This document shows positions 1-12,149 of a DNA stretch of 64,000 nucleotides, piece by piece. The notes beneath the pieces are model-generated. The model saw only the letters and a program-made list of their open reading frames with translations. It was not told the DNA's origin and did not search any database. The DNA is taken from the NCBI GenBank assembly GCA_037039685.1, contig JAWNGF010000013.1, forward strand, positions 455,001-519,000. Reading direction: 5' to 3'. The stretch comes from Ceratobasidium sp. AG-K (Eukaryota; Basidiomycota; Agaricomycetes; Cantharellales; Ceratobasidiaceae). The number at the start of each line of letters is the position of its first letter. Position 1 is the first letter of the stretch. Position numbers and translations under genes: made by a program.

Positions 1-1690
1 ACCTGCCTGAGGTACAACAAATCAGACCCCCTCGACGATCCAAGTCTGAACGCCGACGTGGGTGGGGTGGGCATGGAGTCCGAGACAGTCTTGCACCTCC
101 CAGACCGAGGGCCTCCGTTCGTGATCCATATCTGGAGCTACTGGTAAGCGTTTTCAGATCTTCAACGGTTTTTTTCGGTCTAAGTGTCATCGTTGTTCAC
201 ATAGAACGACCTTGGTGGGTCGCCAGTACATGCGAGCTTGGTGAGAGGCGCGATGCAGTATGGATCGAAGTGGAAACAACTCGTTTTTTACCGGCGCTCC
301 AAAAAGTATCCACTTGGACCTTTACACACTCAACCATATTATACCATTCGTTATTTCCCAATGTAAGTAAATATCGCTACGCCATGGTAGCTCACAGACC
401 GATAGTGATTGGAGAGAAAACTTTATCAGCACATGCTATTTAGATCGGGTTATCCACGTATCGAGGAGGGTATTCGGTGGCGCACGGCTTGGTCTGACAT
501 TACTAGGTGGACGATGTACCTTGGGGCTCAAGTGATAAAAGACCTATGAGGCGGCCAGGATGGACAAAGATATGTGGGTTGAATCATTCGCCTTCACCGA
601 CGGATTTTGGAGAGCACTGCCGTAACTGAGCTTGCGCTGTCGGACTTGGATGCGCGCCTTGCTGGCCTTCACGAGGTTTGTGTCTTTTTACTCTAGATTA
701 CATCAGTCTAACCCGATTTCTACTCAGCTGGTCATGATTATATTTAGGTACCTAATACCATCGAAGGGTATCGTCTGTTCCAGGAAAGCGCCTCGGTCTT
801 CCTGCAACTCGTAAGTCGAATCTCGGAAGTCTGGTCCAACCACTTGTCCATTCTCATCTCAGCCTCGGTTGGTTGCAGACATTTTGAAGTTGGAACAATT
901 GCTCTTCACGGTACGCTGGCAGCTCTCGCCCTGGCTCGCCCTCCGCTTACCAATTACGACACCACCTCCTATTGGGTTGAGGAGGACTGCAATCCTCACC
1001 TGGAATAGCTGTATGGGGTACCTGTTGGTGTCATTGTATTAATAGCCAAGATCAATGCGTGGAGAGTCTCTCGGACGATGGGCGAAAACGTGTCTACCCT
1101 CGGGAGTGGTAAGAGATCGAGGGGCTATTGCTGAGGGGGATTCCAACCATTGGTCGCACGGACGAATCCTTCCACTCAATCACGAGCCTGGCCGTGCAGG
1201 AACCCTGACGTTAGGTTGTGTTAATATATCTGTACATGGTACGCGCCATGTCAACATATCCTGGTCGTAACTCCGCTGACTGCTCATTAGGCTATGTGTC
1301 AAGTAGATTCGACCGACCCGTACATCGAATCTGCGGTGCGACAAACAGCCAGAATTGTTAAAACGATCTAACAAGGTAGCCTCCTAGAAACGCACTTGTT
1401 CATCCCATGTCTAGTTGTAGGTCTCTCTGCCTTTTATTGACGATTCGCCACTTAATGCTTAGAGATTTCAGGCTGGAATCCCAGCCCGACGACAGTCACA
1501 CCGAGCAATATTGAGAGGGAAAGTGTTAGCCTGTAGGGATGAAGGAGTCCTGGTTCTTTGTGGGGCTGACTTTGTAGGGGTGTTGGGTCACTTGTGGCAC
1601 GGTGTTGTCTCCAGAGGAAAGGCGTGCACGTGGGACGAACTATATGCGATCAAAATGTACAGCTCTACCGATCGGAATCTAAGTTATAGT
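1..1690 (+). pseudogene. Zn2Cys6 transcription factor relic (5' end outside window)
   Basis: This is a decayed copy of the family represented by the next three genes. The window opens at the last zinc-cluster cysteine (reading TCLRYNKSD) and continues through all the later exons in the family order: the arginine/tryptophan block (EGIRWRTAWSDITRW), the GLHE exon end, the long middle exon, the DPYIESAVRQ exon and the final LGHLWHG exon. In-frame stops interrupt otherwise alignable sequence at about 546 (DL*GGQDGQ), 573 (YVG*IIRL), 1007 (HLE*LYG) and 1370 (TI*QG). The segment around 1110-1260 no longer aligns with the ALIYLYM exon end. Several independent stops show decay rather than a single read error. 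What lies upstream cannot be judged. Confidence 0.8.
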
Positions 1691-2034
1691 CATGTTTTAT
1701 TTAGAATATGTAGGAATGCCTTTGGGTTCGCATTACAGTTTTCGTATTTAACTCTTGGCAACTGAGGTTGCCATTGCTGCAAGGACATGGCAAGTTTGAG
1801 ACTGCTTAGTAATCGATTGCAGCGCGCCGCGCGCTCGAACCCGGACACAACCTTCTCCACAACTATCTCCATTATCAATACCCCGCGACCAGTGCCTGTC
1901 GAATCGCTGTGAGATATATTATCTATCGCTGGGATCTTGGACCTCGTCTTGCGCAACCCAGTCCCTTGGAGATCTTGGTTTACACTGAACCGCGCTCGTT
2001 TCAAGCCTCCAGTCAAGTCTAGCTTAAACTTAGA
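1691..2034. other. Intergenic, promoter side of the first intact Zn2Cys6 gene
   Basis: I see no gene, RNA or repeat here. It should hold the 3' flank of the relic and the promoter of the gene that starts at 2035. Confidence 0.4.
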
Positions 2035-3868
2035 ATGCACCATATTCCTAAGCGCTCATTAGGGGGGTGCTTGACTTGCCGAAAGCGGTTCGTCTTGCTT
2101 GCTGCTGTCGTGAGGTTGCTACATTTGCGTCCTACAGGAAGAAAAAATGTGACGAGACGAGACCTAGTTGTCAGAGGTGCATCAAGGGAGATTTTCACTG
2201 CCTGGGATATGGACCACTAGATCCCTCTGGAAACTCAAATGAAGGCGCACTGGTTGAACTGCCTGACCGGGAAGCGATGTCCGTGCTGCACCAGAATAAT
2301 GAGCTCCACCCTCCGGCCCAAGTACGTGCTTGCTGGAACCTTGCTTCAGTGCCACCTCACGTTATTAAATAGACATTCAGCCATTCGCAGTCGATGGGGA
2401 TGGGAACGCGGAACACCACAATTTTCCAAACTAGACCCGCTTTCATAGCCATACCTCAAGCTCCGGGGCTACAATTAGATCTCTCTACGGTCCACGAAAT
2501 ACTGCCGCTCGTAGTTTCACAATGTGAGCCATTTGCTAGTAGCCGTAGGCCCCACTAAGCCCCAAATAGACGCTGCCGCCTCTCGGCACATGTTCTTCAA
2601 ACCATTGCCTTTTTCTATTGAAGATGGCCTGCGATGGCGGGTGCAGATATCAGAAGTCACCCGGTGGTCAATGTATCTCGTGGCCAGGATCTTGGAAGAC
2701 ATGTCCAACGGCAACAACGGACAACGATACATCAGCTGGATTACCCATTTTTACCAAAAGATCATTGGGAGCTCAACCTCATCCGAGCTTCAGAGAAAAT
2801 TAGACCCACATCTTGCCGGGCTTCACGATGTTCGTAAGGCTGGATCCTCCTTGCGATACGTACTTGCTCATGAATCTACTACTGACAGCTCGCGGGCTGT
2901 GTAGTTATGATATCAGGGAGCTCGGCGGGATATTCGTTTTTCAAAACCGCCGCCCCCGTTTTCTTGCAGCTAGCAGCGCGCTCCCCCGAACTATGGTCGA
3001 GCGACGGTACTATATCAATTTCGCGGGCCATAAGGAACAACCTTCACGAAATTAAATCCTTCGCCCTCCATGATACTATTACGGCCCTAGCTCATGGTAT
3101 TCCTCCACTCCTTCACTATGATACGAGCTCTCCTTGGGCTGAGGATACTCAGCATCCCCAATTGGAATGTGTATATGGGATTCCAGCGGGAATTATTATG
3201 AATTTAGCCAAGGTTAACTCGGGGAGGGTGTCACGAGTATTAGATCAAGCCGTTTCTAATGGTACCGAATGTCGCATCATCGAAGAGTGTTTATTAGGTT
3301 GGACTCCGACGGTAGACCACACAAATGAAACTGTCGAGGACGTTGCCAGACTAGCTGTATTAGAGTGTTGGCGCCACGCAGCTTTGATATACCTGTACAT
3401 CGTATTTACTTCATTACGCTTTGGTTGATGCATTTTCTAACCTCTGGTACTGATCACTGGTAGGGCATGTATGGCGCTAACTCGGCTGACCCACGGGTAG
3501 AAGCGGGTGTGCGCCAAATCACTCAATTAGCCAGCACCATAACGGCAGACAATCCATTAGAGTCTCATTTGGTTATACCATGTCTCGTAGTACGTCCGAA
3601 TCACCAGATCGACTTGGCTACTCGTCCTAACCTCCATCGATCATTTGTTGCATTCTAGGCCGGCGCTGCTGCCCGTCGAGAGAAGCAACGTGCTCTCTTA
3701 CGCAAAAAGGTGGGGGTGTTTCGCCTAGCTCCATCGCTGATGTTGCGTGGTACCGACTTTCTTGCCGTGTTGGACCACCTCTGGCACGGTGCAGCTTCTG
3801 GAGGGAGGGCGACTACATGGGATGATTATGTTCAGTCACGGTATATAGCGCTACCGATGACGACCTGA
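2035..3868 (+). CDS. Zn2Cys6 fungal-type transcription factor, array copy 1
   Basis: Seven exons join cleanly in frame (2035-2087, 2138-2321, 2373-2523, 2570-2829, 2889-3401, 3464-3589, 3659-3868) to give 498 aa. The N-terminus carries a complete binuclear zinc cluster, C-x2-C-x6-C-x6-C-x2-C-x6-C (GCLTCRKR, then KKCDETRPSCQRC, then GDFHC), split by the first intron directly after CRKR. The rest resembles the fungal-specific regulatory region (Fungal_trans_2 type): helices with WSMYLVARIL, GQRYISWITHFYQKI, LECWRHAALIYLY and HLWHGAASGGRATTW. Family knowledge predicts a nuclear DNA-binding regulator; its targets cannot be inferred. Flanking copies in the same orientation share this exon plan, so the array arose by tandem duplication. 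The first ATG precedes the cluster by 10 residues, as in the other copies. Confidence 0.85.
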
Positions 3869-4615
3869 ATCAGCCTCGCACCGTACACTGTCATATACGC
3901 TACATATTCAACCGGACTATTCAGTCTTGTAACTCTACCTGATGAACGCGGGTATAGCGGGACGGCCAGTTCTTCCAAGCGCGACACCCTCATATTTTCT
4001 TGATACAGCGAGTGGGAATATCTTGCTGAATAAGCCGACGTTTGGACAGTAAAAATGGCCTACTACTGTATGCGTATGGCTTGCCACCAACGGCTCCGGT
4101 TTGAAGCCCCTTGATCCAATTGTATCCGGTTTGTGGGAATCACGTTCGGGATCACGCGCACGCGCACGTTTCGGTTATCTCTTTCACAAGTCCATTAATA
4201 CTTCAGCTTTTGCCCCAATACCTTCGATCCGAAGTTCAGCTGCCTTATGTGCTATCTCGGTTATGAACGTCATTCCAACCAATTCTCAGTGATTGTACGA
4301 CACAGCCCAGGCGCTGGATTGATCCAATAAGCGCCGTCTCCGATTGTCCCCCAGTGAAATGACTACAAACACCTCGCGTTCGGTGCGCCCACTTCGTGTT
4401 TGCTGTGTCAATTTTCTGTTCCACCAACCTCCTTGGTCTATAAATTAATCACGAGTAAGCAAGCCCGTCAGCACTATCTTCCGATTTGCATCGTGCACAG
4501 CCCAAGCTTCCAATCATTGCTAGCCTTCTTTCCTTACCGTTGGCTCTCTTGGGATTGTCTCACTCTAAAGCTCGAATTCTTACTGTGCCTTGCCGACAGC
4601 AAACTTTCTTTGAAT
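3869..4615. other. Intergenic between array copies 1 and 2
   Basis: No gene is recognised. A short block at about 4493 (gtgcacagccc) also occurs at about 7682 upstream of copy 3, which suggests that promoter sequence was duplicated together with the genes. Confidence 0.35.
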
Positions 4616-6477
4616 ATGGCATTATATGTCCCGAAACGTTCAGTAACTGGGTGCCTGACTTGTAAACAACGGTTAGCATCTGTGCGTTCCACAGTAATTC
4701 TAATTACAACCATGATTACGCAGGAAGAAGAAGTGTGACGAGACCAGACCTGTATGCCGAAGATGCAGTAAAGGAGGCTTCCCATGTATAGGATACGACC
4801 AGCCAGACAACGCCGGTGGTGTAGATTCGAGCCACGATAAAATGGTCATTGCCAAAGTGGCATCAACCCATCTTGCGTCACAGGACCCGATCGAGGATTC
4901 ACCTGCAACCACATCGATAAGTCTTATAACCATCGGATTTTGGATTGACCAATATGGTTAAACTATCTATTTTACAGAGAAATGTTATTCCATCGCTCGA
5001 GCTTGGTGTAAAACCACACCAAAGCAACGAAGTTTTGCAGAAACCCACCCATCCCACCATCACCGTGTCAAGAAGGTTTCAAATTTCTCCAGAAGATACC
5101 TTTATTCAGCAAATGGTGCCGCTTATCATGAGACATTGTAAGCAAGGCTGGCTGCCATCCAAGTGATATCACTGAATCATAGTCCTGACCTTTAATAGAT
5201 AACAATCTTGCCAAACACGTTATATTTAAGCCGTTAGCTATCCCGGTCGAAGAAGGGCTGCAATGGCGGGTCAATAGCTCTAAATTTATCCGATGGGCAA
5301 TGTATATTGGTGCTCGAATCGTGGAAGCCATGTCAAATGGTGACGATGGGCAAAGTTACATGGTTTGGGTGACGCGGTTCTACCAGCACATCATGGTCAG
5401 CTCCGCGTCAGCCGACCTAGACATAGCCGAACTGGATGTGCGATTCTCCGTCCTTCGTGATGTAGGCAACAACTAACTTCACCGACTATTTTTCGGTTGT
5501 TGACAAACTTCAACCCTTTTGGATAGCTTACTACATGGGTGTTCGCAGTGTCGGGCACTTCCAATGGCTATTTGCTGTTCAGGAAAAGCACCTCCATTTT
5601 CCTGAGACTAGCAGCTTTGATCCCTCAAGTCTGGAGCGACAATGGCACAGTCTCGATCTCAAAAGTCGTCCAGGTTCGGCAGTATGAAATGAAGAACTTC
5701 ATTCTTCAAGATACGATATCTGCTCTAGCTCTAGGTATTCCCTCGGTTATACTCTACGATGTGTCGGGGTCCTGGGCCGAGGAGGCACCGAATTCGGCCT
5801 TGGAATGGGTATATGGGTTTCCAGCCGGTATTGTTCTCCTTCTAGCCAAAATCAACTCGTGGAGGGCATCGCGATTCGTGGAAGACACAGATCCAAGTCA
5901 CAGCGAATGGCAACTGATCGAGGAACAGTTGCACAACTGGAGTTGGGACCTTGACCCTACCAACCAAGCTTCGGACTACATCCCGCGAACGGCCGTGCAG
6001 GAGTGCTGGCGACAAGCAGCTCTCATATACTTGTACATGGTATGACGCTCATTTACCCACCTCCTTTCTGTTATAATATTTCGACACAGGGTATGTGCGA
6101 AGTAAACTCGGCAGATCCTCGCGTGCAGTCGGGAGTGCGTCAGGTAGCTCAACTAGCGAGCATCGTAGCGGACGACAGCCCGCTCAGGGTGCACCTGTTT
6201 ATGCCATGTCTGATTGTACGTTGATTTGCCCCGCAAAACGCTCCTCCAACTATAATTATTCCTCTAGGCAGGAGCCGCGGCTCGTCAAGAGAAGCACCGC
6301 GCAATAGCACGTAACAAAATAGAAGCTATCAGGAATGTAATATCATTGACCCTACGTGGAACCGACTTCATTCCCGTTCTATATCACCTTTGGCATGGTT
6401 CTGCGGCTGGAGGAGCGCCAATTACCTGGCAAGATTATGTTCAGTCTCGGTTTGCTGCCTTGCCAATTGCATTGTGA
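4616..6477 (+). CDS. Zn2Cys6 fungal-type transcription factor, array copy 2
   Basis: The start at 4616 gives MALYVPKRSVTGCLTCKQR. An intron follows, then the rest of the zinc cluster (KKKCDETRPVCRRC, GGFPC). Downstream exons keep the family order: FIQQMVPLIMRHC, then LAIPVEEGLQWRV and WAMYIGARIVEAM, the long exon 5539-6042 (SNGYLLFRKSTSIFLRLAA to ECWRQAALIYLYM), the SADPRVQSGVRQ exon and a last exon ending with QDYVQSRFAALPIAL and a TGA at 6475. I found no stop or frameshift. It is a predicted nuclear regulator, closest by eye to copy 3 (both have YGFPAGIVLLLAKIN and ECWRQAALIYLYM). The exact borders of the linker exons around 4918-5050 are less certain than the rest. Confidence 0.83.
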
Positions 6478-7810
6478 ATCTCCGAGTCTGAATTTGTTAG
6501 GAGGTCAAGGCGCAATCATCGAGCGGGACCACGTTGTATACTCTAAATGTCCAATAATTATATACCTATTTATCCCTAACGTCATTCGCTTACAACCTAT
6601 AGAATCTCTCGTCCAGGCTGTGGCCGGGGTTACCAATGTCTCGGATTTATGCGAGGAGTTTGAGAACGCGTCTCGGTGTAGGTATATGCAGTCTACGCAG
6701 GAAAGAATGCATACAATGGCAGTAGACTATCGGCATATGCATGCTCCTCCGATAGCCGAAATTTGTACGATTTCCTCACCTCTTTTGACCTGACTGAAAC
6801 GGATTGTTGAACTCCGGGTTACCCGAGCGATAGATACAGGGCTCCCCATCTGTATGAAGTCAATCATTCGAGCACCAAGGCGAAAATTTGGAGAATTACA
6901 GGTTCGGGCGGAATCAGCCTGAGCCCGTTAGTTTAGTTTCTCACCTTTGAAAGAATATATTCCTACCAGGTCAACAGGACGTCATACGCGTGTGCGTGAC
7001 TATAGTAGCTCCGTGGATCAGCCCAGCATTATTCAAATTACCTTTTCAGAGCAAGCATGCAGCCCTACTACGATATGCGCACACGGGCAACTGCCCTGTA
7101 AGCCTCCTTCACAGCGAATGCTTGGCTCAGGGCCCTCGGGCAGCGACTTGTCCGCCCCCGTGCACGCCGCATCTCCCCCAACTTTGGTCGCCATCACTGC
7201 CGCGGTACTTCATCGCTTTCCTTTAACGTGAAAACAAAATGCTGTACTGTAATTCCTTCCCCGCACGGAGGATTTGTGGGAGGCAAACATTCGGGATATT
7301 TACTGAAAATGCTCTCGGGCTCATGACGAGACATAGAAAAATCCCCAAAACTCTGCCACTTGAAGGGAAAAGATCCGTTCACAAATTCAGGCGAACATTT
7401 GAGGTCCTTTCCGACCGAGTTTTCTAAATTTGAGGTGGCTTGACCGGGTCGATACCATGCGCTAACGACCTTGACTTTGAGTGATCAAGATCAAACGGAA
7501 ACCCTGCTCGGCGCTTCATGGCAACCTCTGGCGCGCGTGGAGCGGTTTACTTGTGACAACCACCTACACCTCAAATTTCAAACGTCTCACTCCATGTTAA
7601 CGAGCTGTCCCCGAAACTTGTCTGGTCCACGCGTTACTTGCGCCAGGATCCTTCGTAAAGGACCTTCGTTGGGTTTGTCTGGTGCACAGCCTGGGCTTAA
7701 TTTTTTGACCGCAGTCAGCATTCTTCCCTTGGCGCTAGCTCCCCCATAGTAATATCTTCTCGGGACTTGACCTCCGGCTATATTTCGCCAGCGAAAGCCT
7801 ACATTCAAGC
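6478..7810. other. Intergenic between array copies 2 and 3
   Basis: No gene is recognised despite several short open frames. A 3'-flank block at about 6548 (tccaataattatata) recurs at about 9772 after copy 3 (ttcaataatcatata). Just before copy 3, gcacagcctgggctt and cttcccttggcg recall sequences upstream of copies 2 and 4. These shared flanks mark the duplication unit. Confidence 0.4.
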
Positions 7811-9667
7811 ATGTCGTCGTGTACCCTGAAGCGTTCGACTACTGGGTGTCTTACTTGTAAACAACGGTTAGTTTCGCCGTTCTCTGGAATGACTCCTACT
7901 ACAATCCTGGCTCTGCAGGAAGAAAAAGTGCGACGAGTTCAAACCCATATGCAGACGATGCAGCAATGGGAATTTTCTCTGTTTGGGATATGACCTGTCA
8001 GGCAACCACGAGGGACCATACTCGAACTACTTGAACGAGAGGATCGATCCTAGCACAACGCCAACCCGTTTTGTGCTGTTGGACCTGGCCAACAACTCCC
8101 AAAGAGTGATAGCGGTGCGTTCTTGTTCGACGCCATATCCACGTGTATAAATCCCTTTCCCTAGGAAGATCCTACTCCGCTACACGGGCTCGTCTCAAAT
8201 GCACTTCAGAGCTCCGTGGATGTACAGGAACGCACGCCCCCTAGCATGTACTTAACAAAGACCCCTCAAATATCTCAGCCCGACGCCATTCACGAAATGG
8301 TGCCACTTATTATGAGGCACTGTAAGTAAGAGCGATTGTTGTCTAAATAAGACCCGTGCCATGGTCCTGAGTCTCTGCAGACAGAAATTTTATCCGTCAT
8401 ATTGTCTTCAGGCCACCATCTATGTCTCTCGAAGACGTACTTCAAGGGCGGGTCACCAAGTCGGGAGTTGTTCGGTGGTCAATGTATATTGGCGCCATGA
8501 TCATCGAAGACATAGCCAACGGTGATAACGGGCAGCGTTACGTGAGCTGGATCGCTCGCCTCTACCGTCGGATTATGGACGATTCTGCATTGACTGGCTC
8601 GGATAGCCTAGACAAGGCACAACTGCATTCGCGAATGGCAGGTCTTCGTGAGGTAAGGTTAATTCTGACGGGCATGTCAACGTGAATGAATGACGCTTAT
8701 CATCTGAAATAGCTGAACACATGGGTATTTGTACTATTGGGTACTTCAGCCGGATATGCGTTACTTAGGAGCTCCTCGTCATTGTTCTTGAGTCTAGCCG
8801 CCCTATTTCCCGAGGTGTGGACAAACGACGCTGCAATTTCGATACCAACAGCACTTCAAATCCGACGGTACGAAATAAGGAACTTTATTTTTCAAGACGT
8901 AGTGTCGGCTCTTGCTCTCGGTACGCCTATGATAGTTTTATACGACGTGTCAGCCCTGTGGGCCGAAGAAGGGCCACGCCCGCTTTTGGAATGGATATAT
9001 GGGTTCCCGGCTGGTATCGTCCTCCTTCTGGCCAAAATTAATTTGTGGAGGACATCGCAATACATGAATCATGCAGATTCAAGTCTCAGTGGATGGCAGT
9101 TGATCGAAGAGCGTTTGCAAAATTGGGCTCCGAACATCGATCAAACTGATGAGGCCTCCGACTATATTACGCGATTGGCCGTGCAGGAGTGCTGGCGGCA
9201 AGCAGCTCTCATATACTTGTACATGGTACGTAGCTAATCACCTATCCCTGTGCCTTTTCCATTCTCATTTGCCAATGTAGGGGATGTGCCAGGTCAACTC
9301 GGACGATCTTCGTGTGCAACTAGGAGTGCGCCAGGTAGTCCAATTGGCGAGCACCATAGCGGAAGATACCCCCCTCAGGATCCACCTGTTCATACCATGC
9401 CTTATTGTGCGCCTTATCGGTGTGGCGACTGTTCAGTACTGACTCACTTATCTCTTCCAGGCAGGAGTCGCAGCTCGTCGTGAAAAGCACCGCGCTATCA
9501 TACGCAACAAGATAGCCGTATCTCGGAACGTAATATCGTTCATTCTACGAGAAACCGATTTCATTGCTGTTTTGAACCACCTTTGGCACGGTCCTGCGTC
9601 TGGAGGCAGACCTATCACCTGGCAGGACTACATTCAGTCGCGATGCACTGTCCTGCCTATTTCGTGA
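7811..9667 (+). CDS. Zn2Cys6 fungal-type transcription factor, array copy 3
   Basis: The start at 7811 reads MSSCTLKRSTTGCLTCKQR. The zinc cluster is completed after an intron (RKKKCDEFKPICRRC, GNFLC). The linker ends at NNSQRVIA before an intron. Later exons read SMSLEDVLQGRV, VRWSMYIGAMIIEDI, GQRYVSWIARLYRRIM, then 8713-9225 (LNTWVFVLLGTSAGYALL to ECWRQAALIYLYM), then the QVNSDDLRVQLGVRQ exon and a last exon finishing QDYIQSRCTVLPIS with a TGA at 9665. No disruption is visible. Function is as for the other copies: a sequence-specific nuclear regulator of unknown targets. It converges on the AIM41-type gene, with only 134 bp between stop codons. Confidence 0.83.
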
Positions 9668-9801
9668 CTAATCTTTGGTCGGGCCCGCTAGTCAGCGGCG
9701 TCGTTTGGAGGCTTGAGTAAGGATAGGCCGGGATGTATCCTGAGTAGTGATGAGTTGTATTACTTTTAAATGTTCAATAATCATATACAAGTGCCGGCAG
9801 T

Positions 9802-10481
9802 TTATTTGCTCGCAGCCTGGATGATCTCCTTTGCCTTCTTGCTCACTACATCTGCCTGAACCGACGCCCGTTCGGTCGTCTCGTAAAACGCTTTCATTAG
9901 CTTTCCAACCAATGCCCCCGGATTTCCGGTCGTACTTTCGAATTTGGAGAATGCATCGCGAAGCTTTTCGTCGATTTCGTAGTCACTCAACTGAGCCGGT
10001 AAAAACGTCGAGAGGACTTGGCATTCTGCTTCCTCCTTCTCGGCCAAGTCCGAACGGGAAGCAGAGCGAAATTGAGTAGCAGAGTCTCTCTATGTTGATT
10101 TTCACCCAGTGTTCAGGAGTCCCCAAGTCGCATATAGAGAGAAATATGGACTTACTCGGCGTGCGATCGATTTTTGTAAAAGCGAGAGAATGGATTCATG
10201 CGTTATGGGTCCGCTCTTGTTGGCTTTGTCTGCATTTGTCACCTCAGCGAGCACAGACTATGTAGGTTCTCGTTAGGCGCAATCAATCCTGTCTAGCTCT
10301 GCGTGTGTGTACCCACGCGAATAGTCGTCGATCGGAAGGTATCCTTCGATTTCATAGCTTGTTTGAGTTCGTCACGAAGCTGCGCGCGTACATCGGGTTT
10401 AGGTGCGCCTGTTCGTATCATATAATTTTTGAAACGCGTCCTCTTTAATAGAATAATGCCCACCAACCTGTGGTCGACCAT
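9802..10481 (-). CDS. AIM41: AIM41-type mitochondrial protein with YqeY domain
   Basis: Three exons (10317-10481, 10156-10257, 9802-10089) joined by introns of 59 and 66 nt give 184 aa, close to the roughly 185 aa of the yeast protein. YqeY/GatB-like landmarks are in order: RAQLRDELKQAMKSKD at residues 32-47, TIRSVLAEV across the first junction, ARRRDSATQFRSASR across the second, EKEEAECQVLSTFLPAQLS, and a C-terminal helix with GKLMKAFYETTERASV. The first 28 residues are basic and hydrophobic with one acidic residue, which fits a mitochondrial presequence. The family is implicated in mitochondrial inheritance and resembles amidotransferase-associated YqeY proteins; its exact role is not settled. 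It is divergent from the XRCC2-like gene, so they may share a promoter. A start at Met21 is possible but would lose the presequence. Confidence 0.85.
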
Positions 10482-10853
10482 CTAACAGCATGATAGAGTG
10501 GAAACCCAGTAGCATTCCATTTAGGCACCAATATACCAGCTCGAAAGGTAACGAATCGAATTCGGTTTATAGACATAATAGATCCACGTAACTCCCAACC
10601 TCTCTCGGCTAGACAAGTGAGCAAATTTATAGAGGGTATGGTGCCGAAATCAATGTGATGGTCGGAAGGAGGCCGAGGACAAATTCCACGCGGCTACGCC
10701 AGCGCTTCGACCAGGCGTTTGCGCAACTTGGATAACCACCACATGGTTTGGAGCGCTCAGCTATCGTGACGAGCCCCTAATACTACTGTAGGCATTGAAG
10801 CCCTCATTGAAATTACTGAAGTATACATTTAGAGAGGATAAATCCCGGTTGTA
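10482..10853. promoter_or_regulatory. Divergent intergenic region (AIM41-type / XRCC2-like)
   Basis: These 372 bp separate two genes transcribed away from each other, so promoters for both must lie here or in their 5' leaders. I see no clear TATA box or other named element. Confidence 0.4.
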
Positions 10854-12149
10854 ATGGCCGCCCCACCGTCCAAAACTATATCTGTGGCAGGACTATCTGA
10901 CATTCACCGAGAATCCGGGCTCCATGTAAGTTCCTCCTGTTGCCGTTATGTATAGCAAACTTATATAAATGTTACTATAGCTATTCAGCCGAGTCAAACG
11001 TGCAAGTAAGTTCAATCTGCCTCACCGATTTTCTATTGCTAACGCTTCCTAAACCTCTTAGCTGACCCGCCAGGCGACTCCTTTATCCAAGGCTTTGATT
11101 CGCATATAGCTCGCGCTCTTCCTAGAATTCAACAGGCTTCACCAAAGTCATCTTGGACCAGCGGCGACATTATCGAAATCCAAGGTCCTGCTGCTAGCGG
11201 CAAGACTCACCTGTTGTACTTTTGGGCCATGACTTGTGTGCTCCCACACAAAGTTACTGTTACTTTTGGGGATGCCCAGTATCCAAAAGACATCTTGCTG
11301 GGTGGCCGCGAGAAATCCGTGGTTGTCTGCGACTGTGATGGCGGGTGGAACATTCGACGCCTGAACACAATCATGATATCGTATCTCCACGACCGGCTGG
11401 CTTCTGTTGCGCCTGACATCGCTCTCTCGAAGAACTGCTCCCCCTCTGCGTTACAGATAGTATCCCAATCTCTGAGACGCATTCACATATTTCAACCCTG
11501 CTCGACTCTTGCTCTCGCGACAACACTTATGGCAGTGCCCGCATATCATCGAACTCAAATGCCAAACGAAGACATAGGAATGTTGATGGTAGATGGGGTG
11601 AGCAGCTTCTATTGGGCTGATCGCTGGGTATCAGAACAGATAGAAACTACATCCGAACCACCTGCCACTGGGGCTGTACCCATCCAGGCCGAACCAACAT
11701 CTGCAATTAGACCACAGCCTCCTCCATTGCGCTCTGACATGAATCCACTACGACATGTGCTTACAGTCATTCTCCAACTTCGTCGCTCACTCGGCATGGT
11801 TACGTTTCTCACCAATTGGGGACTTACGGCGCTTGATTCTCAGCTGCCTTCTTCAAGTGTATACTTTCGGCAACATCTTCGTGCACCTTATCCATCGCCG
11901 TTCGAACCCGAGCCTCGCACAAGCAAGTTTTCACTTGCGCATCATGTTACCATACCTTATCAGGGACCCCAGCCACTGAACGAAGGCTTAGACCAGGTAG
12001 TGGCGAAACAATCAAGTGATGATTGTGTGGGCGGGTTACGACTGCGTGCAATGGTTCGGACGCTTGGAAGGCGACCTGGTGAGGCGCGCGAGGTTGTGGA
12101 ATCAGAATTTGAGTTCGCCATTACCAACGATGGTGTGTTGGTTTCATGA
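10854..12149 (+). CDS. XRCC2: XRCC2-like RecA-family DNA repair protein
   Basis: Three exons (10854-10925, 10981-11005, 11062-12149) give 394 aa. Exon 2 is only 25 nt. The core starts with GDIIEIQGPAASGKTHLLYF, containing the Walker A motif GPAASGKT and resembling the XRCC2 pattern GDIxExxGPxxxGKTxxLY. A Walker-B-like strand reads IGMLMVDGVSSFYWADRW; the Phe-Tyr-Trp-x-Asp-Arg cluster is characteristic of XRCC2 rather than RAD51 itself. In animals and plants XRCC2 works with RAD51 paralogs in homologous recombination in the nucleus. The region after Walker B (about residues 200-250) has a proline-rich insert (ATGAVPIQAEPTSAIRPQPP) before the next RecA strand (LGMVTFLTNWGL). Assignment rests on motifs only; another RAD51 paralog is possible but less likely. 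Confidence 0.8.
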
